NCBI RefSeq assembly: GCF_016859285.1
Contig: NC_053402.1
Span: forward strand, 10,847,324-10,911,323
Length of the DNA stretch: 64,000 nt
From: Xiphias gladius
Lineage: Eukaryota; Chordata; Actinopteri; Istiophoriformes; Xiphiidae
Direction of reading: 5' to 3'
Each line of letters opens with the position of its first letter. Positions within the stretch are counted from its first letter, which is position 1. A program made the position numbers and the translations under genes. The notes below the pieces were generated by a model that was given only the letters and a program-made list of their open reading frames with translations, searched no databases and was not told where the DNA came from. Of the stretch, positions 25,801 to 38,093 are shown piece after piece.

Positions 25801-26870
25801 GCTTGACTACATACATATGGTAAGAGTGATAGATCAGTCTTACGGGCCCAGTACAGTCTTTATTACTGCACGTACACTGTTCGTGTACGTAACCTGATCC
25901 AGCCTCGCCTGTATCTAGAGCACGACTCCTGAATTGCCATTGGCTGCTGTGCTAAAATTAGCATATTGACCCCTGTGAAATGCATTCTGGGAATATCCTG
26001 TCTTTGACTTGGCCTTATGGGGCCAGTCTTCAGACGCAGCACTGAGGTCATCGTGTAACCTCATCTTTTTTCTTCCTGCAAAGGAACATTAATGTTAAAG
26101 AGATATTCCTCAATGTATGTGGTTTTATATTTGCACCTCTCATTATAATCATTTAACATTAGTTAATTTAAATGCTGAGATTCAATATAACTACTCTATA
26201 TTATTACAGTATTACTACTCTTCTATTTATGCATTCTTGTAATCAAGGTGTATTTGCAGTAGTAGTAGTAATATTAGGAGTAAAATAGTAGTTTTAGCAA
26301 ATTATGAATATAAGGTTGTTTTCATGAAGAATATCTACACAGTTCATGGAGGCAGGTCAGGCTATGTGAGACTAAATCACACAAAATGTTTTTTGTAGTG
26401 GTGCCAAAGGATTTAATGAAAAGACATAAAAATACAGTTACTGTGTACATTGAATGTTTTGTCTACCCATATAACTCAATTCAAGTTGTGCAGAAATACT
26501 AATTCCCTAATTTCCTAATAATGTAATAATTTAATAATAATAATTTCATGTTTTATGACAAGCATTTTTATTTAAATTCATTCATGGTATAATGGGTAAT
26601 CTGAGTAACCACGATCCCTCGTCATTGTGATGATAAAACCTCAACCAGATATATATTGTGTCAAATCCAACATAATGTAATAAGACTCCTTAAGTAACAT
26701 GACAGAGACAAATATGTTATCATATCATTTGTCTTGCATAGTATAGAAATATTTACACAAACCTGAGCACATCTATCCCTTTTAAATGTATTCTTATAAT
26801 GATCTATTGCTTTTCTCCAGTACCGTGTGAGAAATAGAGCCAGTCTCAAACTGGAAATAATCATTTCTGG
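22900..26870. other. Gene-poor spacer after the PECAM1-like gene
   Basis: No coding exon is supported. Within it are a short ATTAATCGAT-type repeat fragment (about 23528-23610) and a strong hairpin (23734-23777). A TTTAG-rich simple run lies near 24445-24490. The remaining sequence is unremarkable AT-rich spacer. Confidence 0.5.
23734..23777. repeat. 17-bp perfect inverted repeat with G-rich loop
   Basis: AATATTACACACAAGGG at 23734-23750 is exactly complementary to 23761-23777. The 10-nt loop is AAGGGGGGGT. It lies in non-coding spacer, about 1.1 kb beyond the last PECAM1-like exon. Confidence 0.85.
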
Positions 26871-27190
26871 TATCCATCCATCCATTAGCTATACCACGCA
26901 TCCTTGAGGGCCGCGGGGGGCCTGGAGCCAATCGCAGCTGACACTGGGCCGGGGTACACCCTGGACGGGGTGGACAGGGTGTCCTGTCCAAAAAATTAGA
27001 GTTGCCAATTAACCTAACCTGCATGTCTTTGGAGTGTGGAAGGAAACCGGAGTACCCTGAGGAGGCCCACGCAGGCAAGAGGAGGGCATGCAGGCTCCAT
27101 GAAGGGGGGCCCCAGCCAGCCGGCAGGTTCAAACCCAGAACCTTCTTGCTGTGAGGAGACAGTGCTGACCACCGCAACACTGTGCTGCCC
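26871..27190. repeat. Ubiquitous teleost interspersed repeat
   Basis: The block starts at TATCCATCCATCCATTAGCT and carries CTGGAGCCAATCGCAGCTGA, GGGGTACACCCTGGACGGGG, AATTAACCTAACCTGCATGT and CTTCTTGCTGTGAGGAGACA. It ends in ACCGCAACACTGTGCTGCCC. This series is typical of a repeat found in very many fish genomes. The higher GC content against its surroundings supports an inserted element. The open frames on both strands in it are incidental. Confidence 0.75.
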
Positions 27191-30100
27191 AGTTGTTTCT
27201 AATATTCATAATTTATTGGAGAATATTTGTTTTAAAATGTGAGGGTTGGTCTACACAATATACAAACCATGACCTAAATTCAATTCAAGCCTTAGAACTA
27301 ATTGACAATAAAATTAATTTAATTTACATTACTTTTATATGACATGTTAAGATGTTTGTATGATGCTGCATTTGACACATCAGTTTCCTGGTGGGAAAAA
27401 TATTGAAGATTAAGAGGTAATTGCCAGTTTTGAAGCTGGCATCACGTATATACAATATATTTTTTTATTCTTGTCACTGCCAAGCAGACACATCTCAGTG
27501 TGTTGTATAAAGGCTGCAGGCTAAAGGCAGCCCAGGCATGCCATTGTGTGACAGTATGATACTTTGTTGTCCTTCATATGCTGAGTAAAGGGTAGATTTA
27601 GTAAGGACACCTGTTTGATGTCCTTCATGTTTAATTGCTTTAGCTCTCACAGATCCAGGAACTTAATTCATTATAACCTTTTGAAACCTGGTCAGAGCAC
27701 ACAGCAGCAGTGGAGGAGGTTCACGGGACACACAGTTTTCTTCAGTGACCACTGACCATTTCCAGACTCAAGCACATGCCCTTATTGTGCAATCAGGCAT
27801 CAACAAATTACGCACAACTTTTAACCTCTGACCTCCTTTTCCATGGATGCGGGCTTCCGCTAAGGTAACCCTATCCTCACACAAACAGTCAGCCAGCCTT
27901 GGTGCTACTCCCACTCCCTTCTGTGCTAAGTCCGAGCAATCTTGCTCTCACCGTTACTCAGACAGCTGCGGCTCCTGTCTACTGCCTTTGCCTCTTTGCA
28001 GCACAGCGGTCTTTTTACTCGGCCAATGTCAGCAACGGAGTCCCTCAGTGGGGTAGAAGCTTTTTTTCCCTTGTCTTCACTTGGGCCACCGGATGGCATA
28101 TTAATAACTATTCTAAACAGTCTATAAAAGCTTTGAACCTTCTCAAGGGACAAGATATTCACAGCTGTACTGGAAGCCTTTTAATTTTGGGTTACCTGGG
28201 TCACTGGAAAATATAAAAGTGTTTATGAGGAGTCAGGAGGTGCCTGGGTTCAAATGCTCTGCCCTGTCTTATGCCAACATGTCTGAACAGTTAAATTTCT
28301 CCTGGGACAAAAAACACATTTACACTCCCAGTGGGCAGTCCTCATTCACCTCTGCCAGTCTGCACCTGTTATTGTTTATGGCTACATAATAGCCATGATA
28401 ACAAGTAATTAATGATTTAAAACTATATAAATACCCATATCTTACCTGAAACCCAGATGAATTGAGTAGAGGTACAAGTTTTTTTTAAGATTATGACCAT
28501 TAATCCATGAAATAGAATACAAACAATCATTTCTTGCTGCTATCTAATGCAACAACAGCTCTCTATGAGACTCTGTAGGCTTAGCCACTCTTCTTTACAA
28601 AAACTTACTTACAATAATGTTTTAGGGGTAATCCAGTAAATATTGCTGGAGAGGAAACTCACAAGAAACAGATTTTAAAAAGACTGGTCAAAATCGAAGC
28701 AAAAGAGGCCGAGATATCCTGATTTTTTCAATCTTTAAAAGTTCATCCAGACCCCCAGAAGATATTACATAACTGTTTTCACAGGCTGAGCAGTACTCCT
28801 CAGATGAATAAACCAAACCTGTGAAGTGCCCCTTGAAACTATTTTAATTAAGTTTAACTGACAGAAAAAAGTATGTCGCTTTTGTTTTGTTGTTAAAATG
28901 CAGCCCGAGCCCAGTTATTTTCAAAGTCTTATGAGGTGAGATTGTATCTTTTTGTCCGTTAATGTCTGTTTTATGTTTCTTTGGAATGGATTTGGACCAA
29001 ACCTTGTTCAAAGTTTGGGCAAGGAGGAACTTAAAAAGTAAGATTCACATTCCACCATCAAGCTGTTATTGGCCCAGTCAAACAACATGGGAGCACTGAA
29101 GAGATGATTTCTAATCGAGACATACTGTGCCTGCCAGTTTTTTTCAAGCTCGGTACAGCAGCAAAGAGGCATTTCTAATGACAACTAAATAAACACAAAT
29201 ATAAAACTGACAGGGCATGTGATGCTGCCATTGTATGAGGTAAAATGTCATGTTGCACTTATTAAGTAAAATGCTTAAAATGGGCAAACAGCTATAACTC
29301 ATGTTCCACTTCATTTACAGTGATGAAAAAATCTCCACTAAGTCCACTTTGTGGAACTGGCATATTTTGACTATTGGTACTGACTCTGGGTATGCTCTCC
29401 ACTAAGCACAAACTCGGTCCCAGATGTTGGTGTTGTGCTGAATTATTGTCTTCAGGCAATCACATTCGGTTAATAAAAACAATGAAAAATATGAGCCCAA
29501 TTTGTATAAAAAGGTCTATATTAATGTAAAAAGATGAACGGTATAACCAAGGGGATAACTCATTGAGTTATCTTGTTTTTTTAACAGTGTTTGTTGGAAC
29601 TGACCAACTATTATAATGGGCGCTATGTATGGGTTTCATGCCAAATGAAAAAGAAAAAAATCTAAATAAGGCTCAAAAAGGATCAAACATATTTATCATT
29701 TGAATAGCATGATGTTAAAAAAATACATACATGTTTTCATTCAGTCAGTGGTAATGAATATGGACCCATTCCCATGGAAACTATGCGCTCATGACTGGGA
29801 GGGTCCAGCAACTTAAGAGTCTAGAGGCATGGGAACCACGAGGGCCATGTCACGTATGTAGGGCCAGATGGTAGTTGGGCTCATTTTCAACAGCATATGG
29901 CTCAATTTACTTTTGGTTGGCTTGACTAATTTGCTCACTTGGCTCTGTGCGGGGACTCATCCGTTTACGAATTTACCTCATGCCACATGTTCCTGTAGAC
30001 TACATGCGTGGGAGGATTCAATAAGAGCACGATGCTTAATAAAATAAGCCTTTTACTGGGTGAGGTTTTCTTTGAATTAAATGCCAGAACAAATATTCAG

Positions 30101-31647
30101 GAAAGAATTAGCATTACTTGAATGAAATGATTTAGGATGGCTGTTGTTTTTCCCTTATGTAATTAGTTTTTTCGCCGAGAGCGCAGTGGAAAGAAGATCA
30201 TTATTGATGACAATCCAGTTCAGTGGAGTTAACTCTAGTGTAGCCATATTTTTTCTCAAACCTTAAATACTGCACATCCTTAATATTTGCCAGTTCATTT
30301 TATTTCGGATGCATCAACTGTCCTCAAAGTGACTCAACCAAATAGTGTACTGGCGAAAATAGCAGGTACCACGTCTCTACATGCGTAAGCAACAGATACG
30401 ATACAAGATCTTTTATTAAAGATCTACGATTACAGATCCCAAATATTGTGATGTCTAGCAAATATCTATTCTGGTTTTTATATGTTGAGACTGAGTATCA
30501 GGCCAAATGTGCCACATTTAAACTCTGAATCACTAACAAGTAGTTGGCTTTAATGTAGTCTGTTGTTGCTTCTCACTTTGAGTTTCCCAAGATGGGACCA
30601 TCTCCACTGCAGTAGGCATCATGGTGTCCCTCTTTCTCGCTGAAAGACAGAGGATTACTCACTCCTGATTTAGATTCCAACGCCTTTTTTTTCTGCCCAC
30701 CACGCGTGCCGTAACCAGATACTTTTCGACCCAAGGGAGTTTCTCCCATTGGGCCTGTGGGGATCCAGACAGAGACTAATCCCTACAGTGTTTACCGTCT
30801 AGTGATGTAGGTGTGTTCATATGCCGCCTGCTGAGGAAAATATTCCTGCAGTCACCCATGGGACCCCATTTGCCCAGGACAGTGGGGTGGTTTCTGAGAA
30901 AAGGCTTGTAAAGCCATGCAAGGGGGGTGCAGACAAGAACGGGCGGTGTTTTTGTAAAAATATACCTACCGACAACCTGGCAGATGGTCTGCATTTTCTC
31001 GACCGCCTGTGCCCTACTTCTGTTTAAAATTCCTGCTAAGAGTCAAAACAAAGCTGTGAAACTATGTGTATGCACAGACATGGATTATTCAAACAGAATT
31101 TTCAGAGATGCATATGACTTGTGTTACACTGACCTTTTTGGTCAACAATGTTTATGAGGATGGCAGAATACATTCATAACATGCTATACACAGACAGGAT
31201 GCTTCACGGCCTTTATTTTTAGAGGATGGAATCACCAAGCTGCCTCCTACCTGCATCACGCGAGTCAGTTGAGCGTTAAGGAATGCATAGTTGGCTTTTT
31301 TGTAGCATGTATAGCCCACTGATAAGCCTCTTGACAGGTCACTATTAAGACTGTCTTTCTTTTGGCTTCACTTTCATGTCTCCTGAAGTGTTTGTCACTG
31401 AATAGATGGCCATATAGGGCCAGACACAGTAGTAAAGGGAAACGAATAGATCGGTCTGAGCACAGATTGACGGATTGTCATTTATATTTTGTTGATAATA
31501 AGTTAGCGATGTCAGTATTTCAGTTTGGTTGTCTATGCTGATTTAAGCCAGCAGTAAAAACTGATTTTAATTCAAATAATATTGTTAACATCATCTTTAC
31601 ACAAGTTAAATGTTGTAAGCGTCCACAGTTGTCTTTAACCCAAAAGA
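27191..31647. other. Gene-poor spacer
   Basis: No coding exon, RNA gene or named repeat was recognised. Open frames cluster near 27847-28216 and 30776-31157, but without domains or splice support. Exons of an unfamiliar gene cannot be excluded by eye. Confidence 0.45.
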
Positions 31648-32409
31648 TTCAACTATACAAAAAAAATTTCTGTGAATGAATGTGTCAAGACACTAGCGTG
31701 ATACCACACAGTCTATTTTCGATCCAGTACAAAATGACATCAGGGCCAGAATCACTGATATCAGTAGTGATACTTTTTATTTTGAAAAGCAGCTAATGTA
31801 ACGGTATGTAAATGTATGGAAGTGAAGAGCCATGTCGCATAATTTAGTAGGTGAGTGCATTATCAATAGGCTTTTTCTGATTGTATATGCATCATTTTAT
31901 CTAGAGAATCCTGTTAGTGGCAGCACCTTGAGAACCATGTACCTACAGTTCATTATGCATTTAGTTCCTTGTTACATTTATTTATAAAATCTGCCGATGT
32001 AAAATTATACTTACTAATTTTAGTCTCAAATTTATATTGATAAAATAAAATGTAAAATATTTTTACGATTGGAGAAAAATGAATATGGCGCACATCCTGT
32101 TTTAGGCAAGTTCTACAAGCAAATGTATATTTAATGAAGTAAACATTTTACAGAGTCAGGCTGTTTGTGTGTGTACAGTATATGTGTGTGCATATTACGT
32201 ATAAGTTATAAGTTAAAACCAAACCTACTACTTTGACGTTAAAACACAACTTTGTTTTCAATAATTCCAAAGAAACTTGTTTACAGTTTGAATTCTCTGA
32301 ACTAGGGAGGTGAAAGCTACATGCATGCACACAAGAACAACGGGGAATCATATCAGGAGAAATAAATCTGACTTATTTTAGGTGAATAAAAAAACGCAGA
32401 GAGAAAGGA
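31648..32409 (+). repeat. Left arm of large inverted repeat
   Basis: The 762-bp arm is the near-identical reverse complement of 33296-34072. Over the stretch 32148-32351 the two arms differ at only a few bases (three amino-acid changes in 67 aligned codons of an incidental frame). The outer edge is sharp: similarity stops at TTCAACTATAC. No transposon-type termini or coding frame is recognised in the arm. Confidence 0.9.
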
Positions 32410-33295
32410 AGAGAAGAGAAATTAAGAGTTGAGCCCGGGTCTGAATGCCATTGTGAATTATTATTTATCCCCTCCCTGCCCAACTGGTCTGTAAACAGGG
32501 GGAACAGGGGAAAAGAGGCTTAGAGCAGATGTATAGACAAATTGAAGTGAGAGTATTTAAATGTTCACAGCTTGAGGAAGAAACTTTTAAAAGCAGCTAT
32601 CAGGTTTCAGAGTCTCTTATATGGTATTGTGGCGGTGCAGGGGCGTCCCTGAGCAGTGGTGATACTCTTTTCAGCTTCCCTCACTCTTTCCTCACCAGAA
32701 GAAACGAGAAGCTCAGCTGGTGGGAACATCCCGGTGTCAGGCCCAGTCCTGGACACATGCCAGAGAGAGGTCTCGCACGCCTCCTACTATACATGCTATA
32801 CATAGCCTCAGGCTGCCTTCCCCCTACCTACCTGACCTTTTGGGTGCATGTTATGATCTATCAAGAAACTTACCATGAAGTCAGAGCTGAAAACACTGTT
32901 TATGAAACATCGCCGAAGACATTATCGGCAACAACAGTCATTGATGTAACAGGGATTATTCGAATATTAGAGATTTCAGCTCTGTGTGGTGCCATCAGCT
33001 CCCTCAATGTTACTGCTGAGGGTTACGGCTTTATTAATTGAATTTAACACCACCATGTTTTTCTGATTAAAATAAGGCCCAGGGAAGCAGTAGTCCCATC
33101 CTACTTAGTAATCCATTGCGATTGTTGCTCAGGGCTGGAGCCAGGATATTTGTTCAGGTCTGGCTGAAGGTTTTGACCAGACACCAAAAATGTCTTAGTA
33201 TTTGAATAGTTAATATTGTATTTATTCAGATACCTGTTCGGTTATATTGTCTGTTCAGATGGCAAGGAGTAAAGTTCTGGCGCTGAAATGCTGAA
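32410..33295. other. Spacer between the inverted-repeat arms, with a 170-codon open frame
   Basis: The 886-bp loop holds an open frame at 32529-33041 (+), the longest in the window that is not part of a recognised gene. It starts MYRQIEVRVFKCSQLEEETF and shows no domain, signal peptide or repeat I recognise. No promoter is obvious. It could be a chance frame or a fragment of an unknown element. I do not call it a gene. Confidence 0.4.
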
Positions 33296-34072
33296 TCCTT
33301 TCTCTCTGCGTTTTTTTATTCACCTAAAATAAGTCAGATTTATTTCTCCTGATTTGATTCCCCGTTGTTCTTGTATGCATGCATGTAGCTTTCACCTCCC
33401 TAGTTCAGAGAATTCACACTGTAAACAAGTTTCTTTGGAATTATTGAAAACAAAGTTGTGTTTTAACGTCAAAATAGTAGGTTTGGTTTTAACTTATAAC
33501 TTATACGTAATATGCACACACATATACTGTACACACACAAACAGCCTGACTCTGTAAAATGTTTACTTCATTAAATATGCATTTGCTTGTAGAACTTGCC
33601 TAAAACAGGATGTGCGCCATATTCATTTTTCTCCAATCGTAAAAATATTTTACATTTTATTTTATCAATATAAATTTGAGACTAAAATTAGTAAGTATAA
33701 TTTTACATTTAAAATAAATAAAAAATTCTTGTTACATTTATAAATAAATGTAACAAGGAACTAAACGCATAATGAACTGTAGGTACATGGTTCTCAAGGT
33801 GCTGCCACTAACAGGATTCTCTAGATAAAATGATGCATATACAATCAGAAAAAGCCTATTGATAATGCACTCACCTACTAAATTATGAGACATGGCTCTT
33901 CACTTCCATACATTTACATACCGTTACATTAGCTGCTTTTCAAAATAAAAAGTATCACTACTGATATCAGTGATTCTGGCCCTGATTTTGTACTGGATCG
34001 AAAATAGACTGTGTGGTATCACGCTAGTGTCTTGACACATTCATTCACAGAAATTTTTTCTGTATAGTTGAA
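33296..34072 (-). repeat. Right arm of large inverted repeat
   Basis: This arm is the reverse complement of 31648-32409. It is about 15 bp longer because of a local change near 33710-33760, where a perfect 14-bp snap-back (33728-33741 against 33744-33757, 2-nt loop) is present only in this arm. Similarity ends abruptly at both edges. Confidence 0.9.
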
Positions 34073-34473
34073 GAGTTGAAGAGATTCATTGATCATTTGC
34101 TGCTGGAATAGTATGAGTCATATGATCTCCCTCCTCTGGTTGAGTAACACACAAAACTGGAAATATGCCATAAAGCAGCTTGAAACAAACTGTGTAATTG
34201 TGTAAATTATTTGCGTTTTCAGTTTTGAAAAAAAGCTACCTGCCTTTTTTCTGCGCTTCCAGTCTTAGAAGCATAGCTGTTGTATGACAGCCTTGTTATG
34301 AAGGTGAAGATGGGTGAGCAGAAGTCCTCAAAGTAATGTAGACCGTCTAAAATCTACACTGCAGTAGAATAGCTGCAAATTACAACACCGAAGATCAAGG
34401 TCTGGAGCAAGGTCATACGTTAAGTGGTTGGAGTTTTGTTGAGAGACAAAAACCTGAGGATTTTGTCAGGTCG

Positions 34474-35020
34474 CATCAATTCTATTTATATAGTACCAAA
34501 TCATAACAAAAGTTATCTTAGGAAGAGAAGAAGACTAATAATAAGACTAATAATAATGATTGTAGCAGTGGGTGTTGAGCAGGATCATGGGGGTAGCTGG
34601 TGGTTTACAGTCACAGATCCAGACTCTGCAGCTCCAGAGGCAGAAAATAGCTGCATAAAGAAACAGGAGGACCTAACTATAAGCTTTATCAGAAAGGAAG
34701 GTTTTAAGCCTACTCTTAAATGTGGAGAGGGTGTCTTCCTCCCGTTCTACTGTTGGAGATTCTAGGAACCAAAAGTGAGCCTGCGTTCTAGGAGCACAGT
34801 GTTCTAGTGGGGTAAAAGGGTACAATGGGCTCCATTAAGGGATTTATAGGTGAGGAGTCGGGTTTTAAATTCTATTCTGGATTTAACAGGGAGCCACTGC
34901 AGAGAAGCGAATGTTGGAGATAGCTGTGCTATTTCCTCTGCAAAATTGGCAGCATCTGTGAGATGCCCAAGTCCTCTTCCAAATGTTTTGTGAACCAGTT
35001 TTAACCAGTCTTAGAAGTCT
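34474..35020. repeat. Teleost interspersed repeat
   Basis: The block starts with CATCAATTCTATTTATATAG and CCAAATCATAACAAAAGTTA and continues through AGGTTTTAAGCCTACTCTTA, GATTCTAGGAACCAAAAGTG and GGGAGCCACTGCAGAGAAGC. This is a familiar fish repeat order. The open frame at 34424-34765 is part of the repeat. Confidence 0.6.
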
Positions 35021-36050
35021 GTCCGGGGACAGCTGGTGCCACTACCACAATGTTATAGCACCGTTCACACATATTGCATGTCACACAGTGATGAAAATCA
35101 GTTATTCTACATTTTGAATATTACATTTATGAAGGAAATTCATCTAAGCATATAGTCATCGATATCAATAGAACTTCTGTCTGAGAAAAATGCAACATTT
35201 CACATTTAGGAGGTTATAAAGTCGCTGTGTGTATTGCAGTGCATGGTACAAGTTCCGTGTTGTAAATAGCTGCGTTTCAGGCAACTGTGTGACTTTTCAG
35301 TGGCATTTGAGGGGAGATGATTTACTCAGTTTGTCCCCTCAGTTGCTCGTGACTGGACTTCCACTGATAACCTCAACGGGAGAATTTTATTGTTGTGTCT
35401 GGTTATGACGCAAAGGGCGGGCAGGAAGTTTCACGTGACAAACCTGCAGGTCAATGGAGAACACAAGAAGGAACATGGACGAAAGGAGCAAAAACAATCA
35501 GAAGCACTTGACTGAATTTGGAAAATTGTGAAACTTTACTTCAAACCCCCTCTGTAGTTTCAAAATTACAAATATTTTCAAAGTGTTCTTGAAATCAAAA
35601 CAGTATAGCTAGGATTATATTGCACCATCAGCTATGATGTAAACAGACAAATCAACAACATGTGCCACAATGAAATCATGTGCTGTTGCTCTTTGATGTT
35701 GTTTATTTGTCCTGCAATATCTGCCAATAATAAGCACCAAAACATGACTCACAGAAAACTGATATACGTAACTGCTTGCAATGGCCCAAAATAAGGAACT
35801 AACATGGCTTCAAGCCTCCTACAAACATGAATTTGAGGAATAGTCTCTTTCTTCTGGCAATGTTTAGCTCTGATATTAATCAAAGTTGTTTAGGCGTGTG
35901 TGTGGGAAGATGTCCCAAGCAAGACTCTAAGAGAACATTTTGGTTGTCAACATTTTTTATGATCTATGGGGTGGGTGTAGTGTCAGTGGACATGTGACTA
36001 TACAGTGGGAGGAGCTGGACAAAAGGCCACTCATTTCTAAGCTGAAGTCA
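35021..36050. other. Spacer upstream of PPP1R27
   Basis: No coding exon or named repeat recognised. It directly precedes the PPP1R27 promoter and may hold its distal control elements. Confidence 0.45.
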
Positions 36051-36059
36051 CTGGATATT

Positions 36060-36120
36060 AGGCCCCAAAATAGCCCTACAGAGGGTATATAGGACTCCTC
36101 TGCAACTAGCTCTATCAAAC
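36060..36120 (+). promoter_or_regulatory. Putative PPP1R27 promoter with TATA box
   Basis: TATATA occurs at about 36086-36091 in GGGTATATAGG. A CArG/MEF2-like CCCCAAAATAGCC lies about 20 bases upstream (about 36063-36075). The predicted start is near 36115, giving a leader of about 360 bases. A TATA plus A/T-rich muscle-type site fits a gene expressed in skeletal muscle in mammals. The assignment is inference. Confidence 0.45.
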
Positions 36121-36473
36121 GACGGTTCTGTGCAACAGCAAACGTACTGTGCAACAGACCTTTTCAAAATTCAGATGGGAGAAATTCACAGCAGGCGAGA
36201 AAAAGAGGACAATACAAGCTAAAGGAAGGGGATTGGGACATAGTGAAGTGAGGCAAAGGATTTGAAAAGTACTTGTATTATGCAAAGTGAGTAACAGCAG
36301 GGGCTACTCCAGCTGGAGAGTAAAAGGATAAGAGACAAGCGAGGAGAGGACAAAAAGGACACGCAGCAAAGGATACTGCTCTTTTATTGGATTGGTGCAT
36401 TCTCTTGGATTTCTCACTTCCCTCCTCCTGGGCTGACAGCAGAGGGGGAGGAAGAGCCGCAACCACTGCAGTG

Positions 36474-38093
36474 ATGAAGTACAACTACCACGTACCAGTG
36501 TCAACGTACACACGCAGCTCACAGTACACACCAACATACCACACACCCACCTATTACACCCCCTTGCATTACACATCAACGCACTACTCATCCACCTATG
36601 CGACTGCAACAAAGTACACCCCGACACAGTATAGCACAACACATTACACTCCATCACATTACACATCCACTCACAAAACTACAGCAACATACATCCCTTC
36701 ATATAGCAAAGGGTCACGGTACAGCTCAGCACATCGCACTCAAGCACAGGAGAATCCTGCACCTGTAATAGCGGTCGCACCTGCAAAGAGAACTGTGCAC
36801 TTCCCCAATGACATCATCTTCCAGGATATTGTTAGACGAGGAGATTTGGAGCAAATTGGTCGGTTCATGAGAGCGAGGAAGGTTCGTGTGGATACAGTCT
36901 TCCCCTCAGGTGAGTTAAATTCCCACAGCTTCTACTTCACCCACTGTCCAGCAATATTCCCTGCAGGCATTCACAATCCTAAACTAATCAGCTCTGACGT
37001 TACAAATAATGCCAAGCATGGCATCATTTGATGTTCAACAGTGACCTGCCTGCATGGCCGTGCGCAGCAGTGCCTGCTGCAGAGGACTAATTTAGTCTTG
37101 TGTGCAGGTATGGCAGCACTACATGAAGCGGTGCTTACGGGAAACCTGGAGGTGGTGAAGCTGCTGGTGAAATATGGCGCTGATGTTCATCAGCGAGATG
37201 AGGATGGCTGGACGCCACTTCACATGGCCTGCAGTGATGGCTACCCAGAAATTGCCACGTAATTTCACCTTTAATGTTTTAGTGACACTGACTAAATCAC
37301 ATACATCTTCATCGTTGGCCACTGATTTCTGAAAAGCAAAATAAAGTTCTTTCCAACAAAACATAGATATTTAATTCTAATATGCTCTACAACAATTAGA
37401 GGCATTTGACACCACGTTAATGTGAAGCTTGGAATTAGAATATCTTCTATGACATACAGATTGTGGAAACATCCAAAGAACAAGAACAGGTCACTTAACT
37501 GCAACAGCCTCACCAGACAAAATTTATCTGTATATGACACTGGTAGTTTGGCTTTGGACATTGGCAATAGGTATTAAAAATGACTAGGCATCTTGCATGT
37601 ATTAAGCAGTGACATAATTCAACCATCACAATACACAAAACATGGTTTTCATCCTAAAACAAGCCCAGGGAATAAAAGAGGGACAAACAATGGATAGGAG
37701 AGAATTTACAAATAACAGGGAGATGTTTTGTGTTTATGCATATCCATAAGGAGAAATCATGGTCATAACATGATCCACTATACATAGAGCTGTGCCAATA
37801 CCTCTGACAGTTCCCCTCACTCTGAAGGCTCAGTGTTGAGACAGTGAAACAATGAAAAACCACAGCCACTGTGGAAGATCGGTTACACAAATGATAATGT
37901 CATGTTTTCATATATATTTGTAATGGGAATCCCTCATTTGTTCAACAATATTCTGCTTCATTCTTCACTCAGTTATCTGCTGTCGATGGGAGCCAGCACA
38001 GAGGCGGAGAATGAGAGCGGAGAGAAGCCTGCAGACCTCATCGACCCAGACTGCAAAGAGCTGGCCAAACTGTTTGAGACTGGCTGTGTGTGA
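36474..38093 (+). CDS. ppp1r27: PPP1R27 (DYSFIP1), ankyrin-repeat PP1 regulatory subunit
   Basis: Three exons, 36474-36909, 37108-37258 and 37973-38093, join in frame to 235 aa. Residues 105-110 (KRTVHF) form the RVxF motif that docks protein phosphatase 1. Ankyrin repeats follow: a first at about 111-140, a second with ALHEAVLTGNLEVVKLLVKYGA, and a third with GWTPLHMACSDGYPEIAT, then a C-terminal cap (DLIDPDCKELAKLF). The core aligns throughout with human PPP1R27 (154 aa), a muscle protein reported to bind dysferlin and inhibit PP1. Residues 1-80 are an extension rich in Tyr, Thr, Pro and His (YTPT, HYTS units). An in-frame ATG at 36387 is possible, but the 36474 start gives the MKYNYH start expected of fish forms. 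Confidence 0.9.
37259..37972 (+). other. PPP1R27 intron 2
   Basis: The 714-bp intron has a GTAATT donor and a CACTCAG acceptor. No repeat or hidden exon is seen. The open frames in it are incidental. Confidence 0.7.

Noticed and set aside
26794-27242. Open frames of 128 and 68 codons
   Set aside because: They lie within the ubiquitous teleost repeat at 26871-27190 and are incidental.
32148-33557. Pair of almost identical 67-codon frames
   Set aside because: They are the same bases in the two arms of the inverted repeat, without domain or start context. The repeat, not a gene pair, explains them.
36304-36666. 120-codon minus-strand frame opposite PPP1R27 exon 1
   Set aside because: It is the complement of the Tyr/Thr/Pro repeat and leader; composition explains its openness, and no splice or domain support exists.
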